NCBI RefSeq assembly: GCF_013387495.1
Contig: NZ_JABZEE010000004.1
Span: forward strand, 1 to 64,000
Reading direction: 5' to 3'
DNA length: 64,000 nucleotides
Source of the DNA: Streptomyces sp. PKU-EA00015
GTDB lineage: Bacteria > Actinomycetota > Actinomycetes > Streptomycetales > Streptomycetaceae
The notes under the pieces are model-generated. The model was not told the DNA's origin. It worked only from the letters and a program-made list of their open reading frames with translations, and did no database searches. The translations under genes and the position numbers were made by a program. This document shows positions 10,702 through 20,600 of this stretch, one piece after another. Numbering within the stretch: position 1 is the first letter of the stretch; every line of letters starts with the position of its first letter.

Positions 10702-12581
10702 GCCACTCCGATCCGGTCGAGCACCGAGGTCAGGACGGCGACCGCGTCACCGCCCGCGACGACGAACTCGTCGACCCCGGCCTTCTCGTACATCTCACGC
10801 TGCTCACCGGGGCGGCCGGCGAGGAACACCCGCCGCGCGCCCGCCGACTTGAGGGCCTCGGCGACCGGCCCGGCCTGCTCCGCGTACCCGGCGTCGCTGG
10901 AGCAGAGGCACGCCACCTGCGCACCGCTGTTGGTGAACGCCGACGCGGCCGACCCCGCATCGACGCTCACCGGCTCGTGGACCGGCTCGATGCCGCCGGC
11001 CTGGAACAGGTTGGCGGCGAACGCCGCCCGCGCGGTGTGCGCGGAAGCCGGCCCGAGGGCCGCGAGGAACACCTTCGGCCGCGCGCCCGTGGCCGCCAGG
11101 TGCGCGTCCGAACGGGCCCGCAGTGCCTCGAACGCCTCGTCGCGGCGCACCACCGGCAGGCCGCCCGACGGCCGCGCCGGAGCGGCGTCGCGCTCCACCG
11201 GCGCCTCGGCGAGCAGCGGGAACTCGCTGACCCCGGTGACCGGTTCGCGGCGCGTGGCGAGCCGGCGGCTGCGGCTCTCCCACGCGGCGCCGATCCGCTC
11301 GCCGACCAGGCCGCCGCGGAGTGCGGCCGCCTGGCCGCCGGCACGCTCGATCTCCTGGAACCACGCCCACGCGGCCTGTGCCAGCTCGTCCGTGAGCCGC
11401 TCCACGTACCAGGAGCCGCCCGCCGGGTCGATCACCCGGCCCAGGTGCGACTCCTCCAGCAGGATGGTGGAGGTGTTGCGCGCGATCCGGCGTGCGAACG
11501 CGTCCGGCAGGCCCAGCGCGTGGTCGAAGGGGAGCACGGTCACCGAGTCGGCGCCGCCCGCACCGGCGGCCAGCGAGGCCACGGTCGTGCGCAGCATGTT
11601 CACCCACGGATCGCGGCGCGTCATCATCACCGACGACGTCACCGCGTGCTGGCGCTGCGCCCCGGCGCCGTCGGCACCGCCGCACACCTCGGCGACACGG
11701 GACCACAGCCTGCGCGCGGCCCGCAGCTTCGCGATCGTCAGGAACTGGTCGGCGGTGGCCGCGTACCGGAACTCCAGCTGCCCGCAGGCTGCGTCCACGC
11801 CCAGCCCCGCGCCCGTCAGCTCACGCAGCCACGCGACACCGGTCGCCAGGGAGCAGCCCAGCTCCTGCGCAGTCGTCGCGCCGGCCTCGTGGTACGGCAG
11901 GGCGTCCACGGTCACCGCACGCAGGCCCGGGTACGACGCGTCGCACCGGACGGCGAGAGCGGCGGCCGCGGCCATCCGGGCGTCGAGACCGTCGTACCGG
12001 CCGGTGCGGGCGGCGAGACCGAGCGGATCGGCGCCGAGGTTGCCGAGCGCCGCCGCGGGGGCCACGCCGCGCTCCTCGTACAGCCGCAGCAACGCCTCGG
12101 CCGCGGCCTCGAAGTCCTCGCCCGCCTCGATGACGACCGGAGCGAGATCGAGGAGCACACCGTCCAGCGCCGCGCCCAGCGCGTCGACCGGCAGCCCGGA
12201 CGCGCCGACGGTCAGCCACAGCGAGGTGACGCCGTTCTCCAGGTCGGTGAGCACCGCCTCGTTGGCCACCGCCGGGTCGGGCGGGTCGTGGCGCTGGCGC
12301 ACGTCCCAGCCGGACACCACGCCGCCCTCGGGCCTGCCGCCCCGGGTGAAGGGGGCGAAGCCGGGAAGACCGGAGCCGTCGGCACCGCCGCCCGCCGTGT
12401 ACAGGGGACGGGTGGTGATCCCGTCCTCGAGGGCCGTGGACAGAGCTTCCTCGGCCGCCGTGCCCTGGGCGTCCTTGCCTGCCTTGCGCAGCACGCCTTC
12501 GACCAGGTGCTGCCACTGCTCATGGGTGGCATCCGGGAACTCGGCGGCCAGTGAGAACCCGTCATCGGGGAGGACCGTCAT
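10698..12581 (-). CDS. mutA: Methylmalonyl-CoA mutase, small subunit
   Basis: A 627-aa homologue of MutB that forms the structural partner in the heterodimer. It keeps the mutase barrel (for example [19 protein letters not shown]) and a degenerate C-terminal B12-like domain without the DxHxxG cobalt-binding motif ([12 protein letters not shown] instead), as is usual for MutA. It is the first gene of mutA-mutB-meaB, and the stop overlaps the mutB start. The 205-nt upstream gap holds a GGGTACCC palindrome, but that lies about 130 nt away and is more likely used by the gene on the other side. Confidence 0.96.
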
Positions 12582-12686
12582 GCTCGGATGTTAGGACAGC
12601 GGCGCAAAGGTGCAGCAGGGGAGAAGGCTGTGACCTTGCCCTCTCCGGTCCGCTCTTGATCCTTTGCACAGTGTGAACTATCCGGC

Positions 12687-12711
12687 GCATGTCCGTACCG
12701 CGGTCGGGTAC
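12687..12711 (+). promoter_or_regulatory. SigB-like promoter (GCAT-N15-GGGTAC)
   Basis: GCAT at 12687-12690, then 15 nt, then GGGTAC at 12706-12711, about 75 nt before the ATG of the DUF6458-like gene. Confidence 0.45.
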
Positions 12712-12786
12712 CCGCATCGGACCAGTGAATCAGCGCGAAACGGAACAGAAGACGCGCGCAACGCAAGAACGGAAGAGGTGAGTCAC

Positions 12787-13014
12787 ATGGGTCTGGGCGG
12801 GTGCATCATCCTGATCGCCGCCGGGGCAATACTCACGTTCGCCACCGACTGGGAGGTCAAGGGCGCGAATCTCGACGTCATCGGCGTGATCCTCATGGCC
12901 GTCGGCTTCATCGGCGTGGCCACCTTCACGAGCATCGCCAAGCGCCGCCGCGTCGTCGTACCCCCCTCGACACCGGTCGTCGAGGACAGGCCGAACCCCC
13001 GCACCTACGAGTGA
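12787..13014 (+). CDS. DUF6458-like two-helix membrane protein
   Basis: A 75-aa protein with two predicted membrane helices: residues 2-20 (MGLGGCIILIAAGAILTFA) and about 30-52 (DVIGVILMAVGFIGVATFTS), then an Arg/Lys stop-transfer (KRRR) and a Pro-rich tail. The MGLGG start followed by an Ile/Ala-rich helix matches a small actinobacterial family I recall as DUF6458; function unknown. ATG at 12787 is preferred over the in-frame GTG at 12778 because GGAAGAGG lies 8-15 nt upstream and the membrane helix begins there. The SigB-like promoter suggests an envelope-stress role. Confidence 0.8.
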   Translation: MGLGGCIILIAAGAILTFATDWEVKGANLDVIGVILMAVGFIGVATFTSIAKRRRVVVPPSTPVVEDRPNPRTYE

Positions 13015-13061
13015 CCTGCCCTTTTCGCCCCCGCAGGGGAAGGGTGCCCCAGCCGGTACCG

Positions 13062-13086
13062 GTTTGACCGCCGGACCAGCGGGCAC
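13062..13086 (+). promoter_or_regulatory. Possible SigB-like promoter (GTTT-N15-GGGCAC)
   Basis: GTTT at 13062-13065, a 15-nt spacer and GGGCAC at 13081-13086, one mismatch from GGGTAC, 55 nt before the transketolase start. Weaker than the other four because the -10 is imperfect. Confidence 0.3.
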
Positions 13087-13140
13087 CCGCACAGCGCTCG
13101 CCACGTCCGCGTCCGCGGCCCCCTCCCAAGGAGCGAAGAG

Positions 13141-15000
13141 ATGCGTGTCTCATCAGCCCAAGCCGAACAACTGGCCGAACTCGGACAGCAGTTGCGCGTC
13201 GACGCGGTACGCGCGGCCGACGCCGCGGGCTCCGGACACCCCACGTCCTCCATGTCCGCGGCCGACATCGGCGCCGTGCTCCTCGCGAGCCATCTGCGCT
13301 ACGACTTCACCCGGCCCGAGCATCCCGGCAACGACCGGCTCGTGCTCTCCAAGGGCCATGCGTCGCCCCTGCTGTACGCCCTCTTCCGGGCCGCCGGGGC
13401 GATCGACGAGGACGAGCTGCTGACCTTCCGCAAACGGGACAGCCGTCTCGAAGGGCATCCGACACCACGCCTGCCCTGGGTCGACGTGGCCACCGGGTCC
13501 CTCGGGCAGGGGTTGCCGGTCGGCGTCGGCATGGCGCTCGCCGGAAAGAGGCTCGACCAGATCCCCTACCGGGTCTGGGTCCTCTCCGGTGACAGCGAGA
13601 TGGCGGAGGGGTCCGTGTGGGAGGCCGTCGCGCACGCGGCGTACGAGGAACTCGACAACCTGACCCTGATCGTCGACGTCAACCGGCTCGGGCAGCGGGG
13701 CCCCACCCGGTTCGGCTGGGACCTCGAGGCCTACGCCCGCAGGCTGGAGGCGTTCGGCTGGCACACGCTGCGCATCGACGGGCACGACGTCGCGGCGATC
13801 GACGCCGCGCTCACCGACGCGGCCGCCACGACCGGCCGCCCCACCGCCGTGCTCGCCCGGACCCACAAGGGACACGGGGTGGCCGCCGTGCAGGACCAGG
13901 AGGGCAAGCACGGCAAGCCGCTCCCGGACGCGGAAGAGGCCATCAGGGAACTCGGCGGCGTCCGCGACGCCCGGATCGAAGTGGCGCGCCCGCCCGAGGT
14001 GCGTGTTCTCCACCGGCGCGGCGGCGGACTGACCCTGCCGGTGTACGAGATCGGTGACCAGGTCGCCACCCGCACCGCCTACGGGCAGGCCCTCGCCGCC
14101 CTCGGCTCCGCGCGGACCGACGTCGTCGCCCTCGACGCCGAGGTCGGCGACTCCACCCGCACCGAGCTGTTCGCCAAGGAGCACCCGGGTCGCTACTTCC
14201 AGTGCTACATCGCCGAACAGCAACTGGTCGCCGCCGCCGTCGGCATGGCCGCCCGCGGCTACGTTCCCTTCGCCTGCACCTTCGCCGCCTTCCTCACCCG
14301 CGCGCACGACTTCGTCCGCATGGCCGCCGTCAGCCGCGCCTCGATCAACCTCGTCGGCTCGCACGCCGGTGTCGCCATCGGCGAGGACGGTCCCTCGCAG
14401 ATGGGCCTCGAGGACCTGGCCATGTTCCGCGCGGTGCCGGGCAGCACCGTGCTGTATCCCTGCGACGGCCCGCAGACCGCCCGGCTCGTCGCCGCCATGG
14501 CCGACCTGCCGAACATCAGCTACCTGCGCACCAGCCGCTCCGACATGCCGGTGCTCTACGGCCGGGACGAGGAGTTCCCCGTCGGCGGCTCCAAGACGCT
14601 GCGCTCCTCCGGCCGCGACCGAGCCTGCGTCATCGCCGCCGGCGTGACCGTGCACGAGGCGCTGGCCGCCGCCCACGCACTCGAACGGGAGGGGATCGCG
14701 GTCCGAGTCGTGGACGCGTACAGCGTCAAGCCCGTCGACACCGCGACCCTGCAGACGGCCGCCGACGACACCGGCTGCCTGATCACCGTCGAGGACCACC
14801 ACCTCGAGGGCGGTCTCGGCGACGCGGTGGCCGAGGCGTTCGCCGACGGGCGCCCCTCGCCCCGGCTCGTACGCCTCGGGGTACGCGGAGTGCCCGCGTC
14901 CGCCACGTCCCGCCAGCAGTTGCACGCGGCGGGCATCGACGCCGAGTCGATCGCCGCCGCCGTGCGGCTGCTCGTCGCGGAGGCGATGGTGAGCCCATGA
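13141..15000 (+). CDS. Transketolase (full-length, single chain)
   Basis: A 619-aa thiamine-diphosphate enzyme that moves two-carbon ketol units between sugar phosphates in the pentose phosphate pathway. The N-terminal TPP domain has GHP and SKGHASPLLYA near residues 30-80 and a TPP/Mg motif GDSEMAEGSVWEA...DVN at about 160-185. The pyrimidine-binding domain has AEQQLVAAAVGMA near residue 360, and a C-terminal transketolase domain follows. Close in length to standard bacterial enzymes. AGGAG lies 9-13 nt upstream of ATG. The stop overlaps the start of the LigD-type polymerase gene, an unusual pairing, so this is probably an accessory transketolase under stress control and not the housekeeping copy. 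Confidence 0.9.
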   Translation: MRVSSAQAEQLAELGQQLRVDAVRAADAAGSGHPTSSMSAADIGAVLLASHLRYDFTRPEHPGNDRLVLSKGHASPLLYALFRAAGAIDEDELLTFRKRDSRLEGHPTPRLPWVDVATGSLGQGLPVGVGMALAGKRLDQIPYRVWVLSGDSEMAEGSVWEAVAHAAYEELDNLTLIVDVNRLGQRGPTRFGWDLEAYARRLEAFGWHTLRIDGHDVAAIDAALTDAAATTGRPTAVLARTHKGHGVAAVQDQEGKHGKPLPDAEEAIRELGGVRDARIEVARPPEVRVLHRRGGGLTLPVYEIGDQVATRTAYGQALAALGSARTDVVALDAEVGDSTRTELFAKEHPGRYFQCYIAEQQLVAAAVGMAARGYVPFACTFAAFLTRAHDFVRMAAVSRASINLVGSHAGVAIGEDGPSQMGLEDLAMFRAVPGSTVLYPCDGPQTARLVAAMADLPNISYLRTSRSDMPVLYGRDEEFPVGGSKTLRSSGRDRACVIAAGVTVHEALAAAHALEREGIAVRVVDAYSVKPVDTATLQTAADDTGCLITVEDHHLEGGLGDAVAEAFADGRPSPRLVRLGVRGVPASATSRQQLHAAGIDAESIAAAVRLLVAEAMVSP

Positions 15001-15902
15001 GCACGCACCGGGTGGCGGCGGGCGGCCGCAGCGTCGAGATCAAGCGCCCCGACAAGCTGCTGTTCCCCGACGACGGGATCAGCAAGGCGGATCTCGCCGC
15101 CTACTACCGTGCCATCGCGCCGTACATGCTTCCCCACCTGCGCGGCAGGCCGCTGATGCTGGAGCGGCATCCGGACGGTGTCGGCGGCCCCCGGTTCATG
15201 CAGAAGCACACCCCGGAGCACTACCCCGACTGGGTGGGCAGGGCGGAGGTCGAGAAGGAGGGCGGCACCGTCGTGCACACCGTGTGCGACACCACCGCCA
15301 CACTCATGTACCTCGTCGACCAGGCGTGCGTCACCTTCCACCGCTGGCAGTCCCGGGTGAAGCGGCCGGGCCACCCCGACCGGCTCGTCTTCGACCTCGA
15401 TCCGCCCGGCGACGACTTCGAGGCGGTGCGCAGGGCCGCCCGCGGGCTCGGGGAACTGCTCGGCGAACTGCGGCTGCCCGCCCGGCTGATGACCACCGGG
15501 TCCCGCGGACTGCATGTCGTCGTTCCGCTGTCCGGCACCTCCGGCTTCGACGAGACCCGGGCCTTCGCGCAGGAGGTGGCCGAGACGCTCGCCGCCCGCG
15601 ACCCCCGGCACCTCACCACCGCGGTGCGCAAACAGGCGCGGGGGGACCGGCTCTACCTGGACGTGCAGCGCAACGGATACGCGCAGACCGCCGTGGCCCC
15701 GTTCTCGGTGCGGGCGAAACCCGGCGCCCCGGTGGCCGTGCCCATCGGCTGGGACCAGCTGGACGACCCCGGACTCACCGCACGGCGCTGGACGATCGCC
15801 GACGCGCCGGACCAGGCGCGCGCCGAGCCGTGGAAGGCGACCGCGGACGGCAGCAGGTCACTCGGCCCGGCCGGCCGCCGGCTTGCGTCGTTGCGCCGCT
15901 GA
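14997..15902 (+). CDS. LigD-type NHEJ polymerase (primase-polymerase domain, stand-alone)
   Basis: A 301-aa protein containing only the polymerase (PrimPol/AEP) domain of bacterial DNA ligase D. KLLFPDDGISKADLAAYY near the N-terminus and RPLMLERHPDG are typical, and FDLDPPGDDF holds the two catalytic aspartates. It lacks the ligase and phosphoesterase domains, as expected for split Streptomyces NHEJ systems; partner Ku and ligase genes are not in the window. The protein would fill ends, preferring ribonucleotides, during double-strand break repair. The ATGA overlap with the transketolase gene implies coupled translation. Confidence 0.93.
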   Translation: MSTHRVAAGGRSVEIKRPDKLLFPDDGISKADLAAYYRAIAPYMLPHLRGRPLMLERHPDGVGGPRFMQKHTPEHYPDWVGRAEVEKEGGTVVHTVCDTTATLMYLVDQACVTFHRWQSRVKRPGHPDRLVFDLDPPGDDFEAVRRAARGLGELLGELRLPARLMTTGSRGLHVVVPLSGTSGFDETRAFAQEVAETLAARDPRHLTTAVRKQARGDRLYLDVQRNGYAQTAVAPFSVRAKPGAPVAVPIGWDQLDDPGLTARRWTIADAPDQARAEPWKATADGSRSLGPAGRRLASLRR

Positions 15903-15990
15903 TCCGTTTCGTGGGCGGTTTGCCGGTCACCCCGGCCCGGCAGGTGCTGTGCAGGCGCGAGCACACCGCCCGACCCGAAGGGAGCCCGTG

Positions 15991-16485
15991 ATGGAAGAGA
16001 CCAGCGGAGGCGGCCGGCGGGGCCGTGACGAGACGGAGGAGGAGCGGGCGGACCGCCGGTTCGGCGAACTGCTCCAGGAGTTGCGCGTCGCGCAGACCGG
16101 CGTACAGATCCTCTTCGGTTTCCTGCTCACGGTCGCCTTTCAGCCACGCTTCACGGAGCTCACGAGCACCGACCGCATCATCTACACCGTGACCGTCCTG
16201 CTGGGCGCCGCGACCACCGGGGTCCTCGTCGGGCCGGTCTCCTTCCACCGCCTGCTGACCGGCAAGCGTCTCAAGCCGCAGACGGTGGCCTGGGCGTCCC
16301 GGCTGACCATGCTGGGCCTGGTGCTGCTGCTGTGCACGATGGCGTCGGCGCTTCTGCTCATCCTGCGTGTCGTGGTCGACGACGCGCACGCCGCCTGGCT
16401 CGTCGTCGGCATGGTGGTCTGGTTCGTCGTGTGCTGGTTCGTCCTGCCCGTCTGGACGCGCATGAAGGAACGGCCCAAGGGCTGA
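15991..16485 (+). CDS. DUF6328-like four-helix membrane protein
   Basis: A 164-aa integral membrane protein. A charged cytosolic N-terminus (about 45 residues, Glu/Arg-rich) is followed by LQELRVAQTGVQILFGFLL, typical of a family I recall as DUF6328, and four hydrophobic helices at about residues 40-58, 68-88, 105-130 and 135-157. Function unknown. The start follows GAAGGGAG by 5 nt; an in-frame GTG directly before the ATG would add one residue. Its location between a SigB-associated operon and an envelope protein fits a stress or envelope role. Confidence 0.8.
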   Translation: MEETSGGGRRGRDETEEERADRRFGELLQELRVAQTGVQILFGFLLTVAFQPRFTELTSTDRIIYTVTVLLGAATTGVLVGPVSFHRLLTGKRLKPQTVAWASRLTMLGLVLLLCTMASALLLILRVVVDDAHAAWLVVGMVVWFVVCWFVLPVWTRMKERPKG

Positions 16486-16601
16486 CACGAATTCAGCCGT
16501 CTTCCTCCACAGGGTTTTCGGGCGCGTGCGATTCTCCGGTGCCCCGGCTGTACTCTGCGCCCACACGCCGGCAGTGGAGGCGTGTCACCCATGGAGGAAC
16601 A

Positions 16602-17207
16602 GTGACAGAAATCAGCAGAACGCGGTGGCGTTCCGGGGCTCTCATAGCCGCCGCCGCGGTCGGCGCGCTCGGGGTCGGGCTCGCTGCCGCCCCCGCGGTC
16701 GCCCACACCCCCACGTGGTCGGTGACCTGCGACGAGGTCAGCCTCGAACTGACCAACTACGGCCACAACGCCCGGAACACGGTGACCGTCACGGTCGACG
16801 GCAAGGACCTGCTGCCGACCGAGACGTTCACGAACGACTTCAGCAGGACGCTGAAGCTCCCCGAGCACGACAAGGAAGTCTCCGTCCGCCTCGTCATCAC
16901 GGCGAGCGACGGCGACCAGTACGGGCGCGACGAGACGAAGACGGCGCCCGTGTGCGAGGACGAGTCCCCCACCCCCACCCCCACCCCGACGCCTCCTTCG
17001 CCGACGCCGAGCGACACGCCCAGTGAGACGCCGAGCACCTCGGCGCCCGCCACGCCGGCGCCCGCGCCGAGCACCTCCTCGCCCGGCCTGGCCGAGACCG
17101 GTTCGTCGAGCTCGACGCCGCTGATTGCGGCGGCGGCCGCCGTGGTCATCGCGGCCGGCGGTGGCATCACGTGGGCGGCGCGCAGGCGCCGCGGCGTCCA
17201 GGACTGA
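16602..17207 (+). CDS. Secreted LAETG cell-wall-anchored protein (sortase substrate)
   Basis: A 201-aa surface protein with an N-terminal signal peptide (about residues 1-35, cleaved after APAVAH or nearby). A beta-rich domain at about 35-125 has two cysteines (VTCDEV and PVCEDE) that probably form a disulfide. A Pro/Thr/Ser spacer follows at about 125-165, then the sorting signal LAETG at about 168, a hydrophobic helix and an Arg-rich tail. LAxTG is the form recognised by class E sortases in Streptomyces; no sortase is adjacent. GTG at 16602 is selected because GGAGG lies just upstream and the signal peptide begins there. Confidence 0.88.
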   Translation: MTEISRTRWRSGALIAAAAVGALGVGLAAAPAVAHTPTWSVTCDEVSLELTNYGHNARNTVTVTVDGKDLLPTETFTNDFSRTLKLPEHDKEVSVRLVITASDGDQYGRDETKTAPVCEDESPTPTPTPTPPSPTPSDTPSETPSTSAPATPAPAPSTSSPGLAETGSSSSTPLIAAAAAVVIAAGGGITWAARRRRGVQD

Positions 17208-17223
17208 CGCACCGCGACCCGCA

Positions 17224-17257
17224 GGGGCTGCCGGGCCGGCAACGGCCCGGCAGCCCC
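17224..17257 (+). terminator. Terminator hairpin, 15-bp stem
   Basis: Perfect 15-bp arms at 17224-17238 and 17243-17257 with a GCAA tetraloop, 16 nt after the stop of the LAETG protein. Confidence 0.85.
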
Positions 17258-17693
17258 CGCTCTTTCCCCGGACGGACGACCGCCTGCCCCCACGGGCGCG
17301 CCTCGCCGCCCTCGCTCGCGTAACCACTCCCGCCGTCGACGCACACCCGGGGCGAACTCACCTATGAACAGGCGGCGTTGACGGGCCACCGTCCGCGCCG
17401 ACTCCCTCGCCGTCGTCCACCGGCCCGCCACGGCGCTGTTCCGGACAGGGCGACAACCGACCCCCAACCGGTGCAACGCCTCGCGCCGCATCGCGTGGTG
17501 ACGACCCGTCGGCGTGCCCGTCGGGGCGAAGGCGCCCCGGTGAAGGCCCGCTCCGCCGCCTCGTCGACGATCACGACAGCCACCGTTCTCCCGCGCGTTG
17601 CCCGCACACTCTGGTGCGCACGCCCGCGCGCCGCGATGCTGTGCGCCGACAGCGCTTACTACGAGCTCAACCAGCCTGACTCCGGGAGAAGTT
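17258..17693. other. Intergenic stretch without recognised gene
   Basis: About 435 nt upstream of the large phosphodiester glycosidase gene. The frames crossing it lack coding character and ribosome-binding sites. It presumably carries the promoter of the downstream gene, but I see no convincing -35/-10 pair. Confidence 0.5.
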
Positions 17694-20600
17694 GTGGGCC
17701 TTGGCAGAGCAAGACACACCGTCGTGCTCCTCGCGACGCTGTCCGCACTGGTGGCCGGGGCGAGCGTCCCCGCCGCCGCCGACCCGACACCTGACCCGCC
17801 GCCCCGCGAGACTGCCGAGATACTGCGGCCCATCGCCCCGCCGCCCGCCAGCAACCCCGGCGGAACGCATGCCGCGGTGGCCGACGAGGACGGCATCGAG
17901 ACCGCCCGCAGCCGGCGGCCGGTCGCGCCCGGCGTCGAACTCACCTCCTACGACCGGCTCGGGGCGGCCAAGTGGCTGCGCGTCGACGAACTCTCCGTCG
18001 ACCTCGGCGGCGCCGACGTCCGGGCCGACTACCTCTCCTCCGGCAAGGTCGCGGACCGCAACAGCGTCTCCGATCTCGCCGCGCGGCACGACCCCGGCCC
18101 GGGCAGGCGCACCGTCGCCGCCATCAACGCCGACTTCTTCGACATCAACCAGACCGGCGCGCCCCAGGGCGCCGGCATCCGCGACGGGCAGCTCACCCAC
18201 TCGCCCGCACCGGGCGCGCACCGTGCCGTCGGCATCGGGCCCGGGGGCGCGGGACGGGTCCTCCAGCTGTACTTCGACGGCACCCTGACCGTCCCCGGCG
18301 GCGCCCACCCCCTCGGCGCCTACAACGCCGCCAACGTCCCGGCAGGCGGCATCGGCGCGTACACCGCCGCCTGGGGCGAGGCGGACCGGGCCCTCACCGT
18401 CGACGCCGCGACCCCCGTCGCCGAGGCCGTCGTCCGCGAGGGCAAGGTCGTCGCTGTGCACGACCGGCCCGGCAGCGGGCCCGTCCCCGACGACACCACC
18501 GTCCTCGTCGGCCGCGAGGCAGGGGCCGCCGTACTCGCGGCGCTGCGGCCCGGCGACCCGGTGTCGGTGGCATACCGGCCACGCACCGACAGCGGACCCG
18601 TACCGCGCACGGCCGTCGGAGGCCGCGAACTCCTCGTCGTCGACGGCGTACCCCAGAACCACGACGGCGCGGGCAACAACGCCACCGCGCCCCGTACCGC
18701 CGTCGGGTTCTCGCGGGACGGCCGGTCGATGCACGTCGTCACCGTCGACGGGCGGCAGGCCGACAGCGGCGGCGTCACCCTCACCGAACTCGGCCTGATG
18801 ATGAAGAAGGCCGGCGCGCACAACGCCCTCAACCTCGACGGCGGCGGCTCCTCCACCCTCGTCGCCCGCGAACCCGGCAGCGACGCCCTCCAGGTGGAGA
18901 ACAGCCCCTCCGACGGCAGCGAACGCGACGTCCCCAACGGACTCGCCCTCACCGCCCCCGACGGCAGCGGAAAGCTGCGAGGCTACTGGGTGGAGACCGC
19001 GATGCCCGCGGCCGGCGCTCCCACCGCCGACCCCGTCAAGGGCGGTCACCCGGAGCGGGTGTTCCCCGGCCTGACCCGCCGCCTCGCCGCCGCCGGGTAC
19101 GACGAGACGTACGGACCCGCCGCCGGCACGCCCCACTGGCTCTCGGTCGACGCGTCCGTCGGGCGCGTCGACGACCAGGGCGTCTTCCACGCCCGTGACA
19201 GCGGCGACACCGAGATCCGCGCCGCACGCGCGGGCATCCACGGCAGCATCCGCCTGACCGTCCTCGACGATCTGGCACGCATCGAACCGACCGTCCGGCG
19301 TGTCGGACTCGCCGACGCCTCCGCCACCGGCACGTTCGGCATCGTCGGGTACGACGCCCAGGGCAACAGCGCCCCCGTCGAACCGGACGACGTCCGACTC
19401 GACTACGACCGCGAACGGTTCACCGTCCGCGCCGAGCGCAGCGGCTCCTTCACCGTCAGTTCCCGTACGGGCGGCGACGCCGCGGGGCGGATCACCGCGA
19501 CCGCAGGCGGCGTCACCACCGTGCTCGCGGTGAGCGTCGGCCTCGCCGAGCAGGCCGTCAGCTCCTTCGACGACGCCGCGCAATGGAAGTTCAGCCACGC
19601 CCGTGCGGGCGGCTCCCTCGCCCCCACGCCCGACGGGCACAGCGGAACCGGACTGGAGATCCGCTACGACTTCACCCGGTCGACCGCGACGCGCGCCGCC
19701 TACGCCGCCCCGCCGCAGCCGATCGCCGTCCCCGGGCAGCCGCAGACCTTCACGCTCTGGATCAAGGGCGACGGCAACGGTGCATGGCCGACCCTGCATG
19801 TGAAGGACGCCGCCGGGTCCGACCAGCTGCTGCGCGGCCCCTACGTCACCTGGACCGGCTGGCGGCAGGTCACCTTCGCCGTGCCGCCCGGCGCCGCCAC
19901 GCCGTTGTCCGTGTACCGCTTCTATCTCGCCGAGACCGCCGCGAACCGGCAGTACACCGGCCGGATCGTGATCGACGGACTCGACGCCCAGGTACCGCCC
20001 GGCGTGGACCTGCCCGACCCGCCGCGCGTCGCCGACCCTCTCGTCGACTCGGCGGCCGTGACCGGCGCACGGGACTGGCGCTTCGCCGTCATGTCGGACG
20101 CGCAGTTCGTCGCCCGGGACCCCGACAGCCCCATCGTCGGCCAGGCACGCAGGACGCTCAGGGAGATCAGGGCCGCCCGTCCCGACTTCCTCGTCGTCAA
20201 CGGCGACCTCGTGGACGAGGGCTCCCCGGCCGACCTCGCCTTCGCACGCCGCGTGCTGACCGAGGAACTCGGGGACGCCCTGCCCTGGTACTACGTACCG
20301 GGCAACCACGAGGTGATGGGCGGGAGGATCGACAACTTCGTGACCGAATTCGGCCCCGCGCACCGGGTGTTCGACCACCGCGGCACGCGCTTCGTCACGC
20401 TCGACACCTCCAGTCTGAGCCTGCGCGGCGGCGGCCTCGCCCAGATCAAGGCACTGCGCGCCCAGCTCGACGCCGCGGCCGCCGACCCCGGCATCGGGTC
20501 GGTCATGGTCATCGAGCACGTGCCGCCGCGGGACCCGACCGTCCAGAAGGGCAGCCAGCTCGGCGATCGCAAGGAGGCCGCGCTGGTCGAGGACTGGCTC

